A stretch of 64,000 bases of DNA, from the NCBI GenBank assembly GCA_963707015.1, contig CAVPOO010000013.1:124001-188000 (forward strand). Reading direction: 5' to 3'. The translations under genes and the position numbers were made by a program. Shown one piece after another: positions 63,919 through 64,000 of this stretch. The stretch comes from CAVPOO01 sp963707015 (lineage in GTDB: Bacteria; Pseudomonadota; Gammaproteobacteria; Thiohalobacterales; Thiohalobacteraceae). A model generated the notes under the pieces. The model did no database searches. It worked only from the letters and a program-made list of their open reading frames with translations, and was not told the origin of the DNA. Every line of letters starts with the position of its first letter. Positions within the stretch are counted from its first letter, which is position 1.

Positions 63919-64000
63919 CGTTCGGGGTCTGCCCGCCATAACACGCGCAACGGCGCGCCGGCCCCATCAGCCTGTGTCAGCGAATTCGTTCAGCGAACCG
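63919..64000. other. Window end, nothing assigned
   Basis: After pdxH the last 82 bases show no terminator and no recognisable protein. A minus-strand frame entering from the right edge stops near 63968 and could be the end of another gene, but too few codons are visible to judge. Confidence 0.4.

Noticed and set aside
20..64000. Many open frames antisense to the recognised genes throughout
   Set aside because: They overlap well-supported genes, show no family motifs or ribosome sites, and are expected by chance in GC-rich DNA.

Overview
The window reads as chromosomal DNA of a GC-rich free-living gammaproteobacterium. The grounds are the order obgE-proB-rpsT-murJ-ribF-ileS-lspA-fkpB-ispH running into a Pseudomonas-type fimU-pilVWXY1Y2E minor-pilin operon, a TTG-started rpsT as in E. 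coli, a VPxPA-CTERM surface protein and several short palindromic repeat elements. I infer something near the sulfur-oxidising Chromatiales or a related order; the window contains no rRNA or other marker that would fix the genus.

Layout. 1-10315: housekeeping block (end of obgE, proB, rpsT on minus, murJ, ribF, ileS, lspA, fkpB, ispH), covering ribosome assembly, proline synthesis, peptidoglycan precursor flipping, flavin synthesis, lipoprotein maturation and isoprenoids. 10467-21813: type IV pilus region on the minus strand with two successive minor-pilin sets. Set A (fimU, pilV, pilW, pilX, pilY1, pilY2-like, pilE) is complete. Set B (fimT-like, pilW-like, pilX-like, pilV-like) lacks a pilY1 and is followed by a broken second pilV fused to the N-terminus of an IS30-type transposase. 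A further pilE-like gene diverges on the plus strand. 21824-22870 is a decayed thiO. 22947-23536: a Fur/Irr-type regulator and tRNA-Thr(CGT).

23898-36158: miscellaneous genes. They comprise a PEP-CTERM-like exported protein, a Mut7-C RNase-type protein, a retropepsin-like protease, a zinc alcohol dehydrogenase, a membrane protein, ferredoxin-NADP reductase, a penicillin-acylase-family enzyme, DUF4197 and DUF937 proteins, a cation/proton antiporter with a nucleotide-binding domain, and a Cys-less HMA-like small protein. 36745-47591: an EF-hand protein, a PTS enzyme I-like protein with an extra four-cysteine cluster, an operon of a PhnD-like binding protein with a PAS-GGDEF-EAL protein, a Tat-exported aldo/keto reductase, an Npt/Tlc-like transporter, and an outer-membrane barrel with a lipoprotein.

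47844-63918: a MITE-like repeat, an S9 peptidase, two small proteins (one a Lys/Ala/Pro-repeat protein with a DUF2934 tail), a NodIJ-like ABC exporter, a chaperone group (groEL without groES, divergent dnaK and dnaJ), a HerA/FtsK-like ATPase, a frameshifted geranylgeranyl-reductase-type gene, two more palindromic elements, a host-attachment-family protein and pdxH.

The most unusual items are the twin minor-pilin arrays with the IS30-PilV chimera, the enzyme I cysteine insertion, the KAPA-repeat/DUF2934 fusion, the binding-protein/c-di-GMP operon, and at least three different MITE-like palindromes. I found no CRISPR array, prophage, integrase or recognisable complete defence system.
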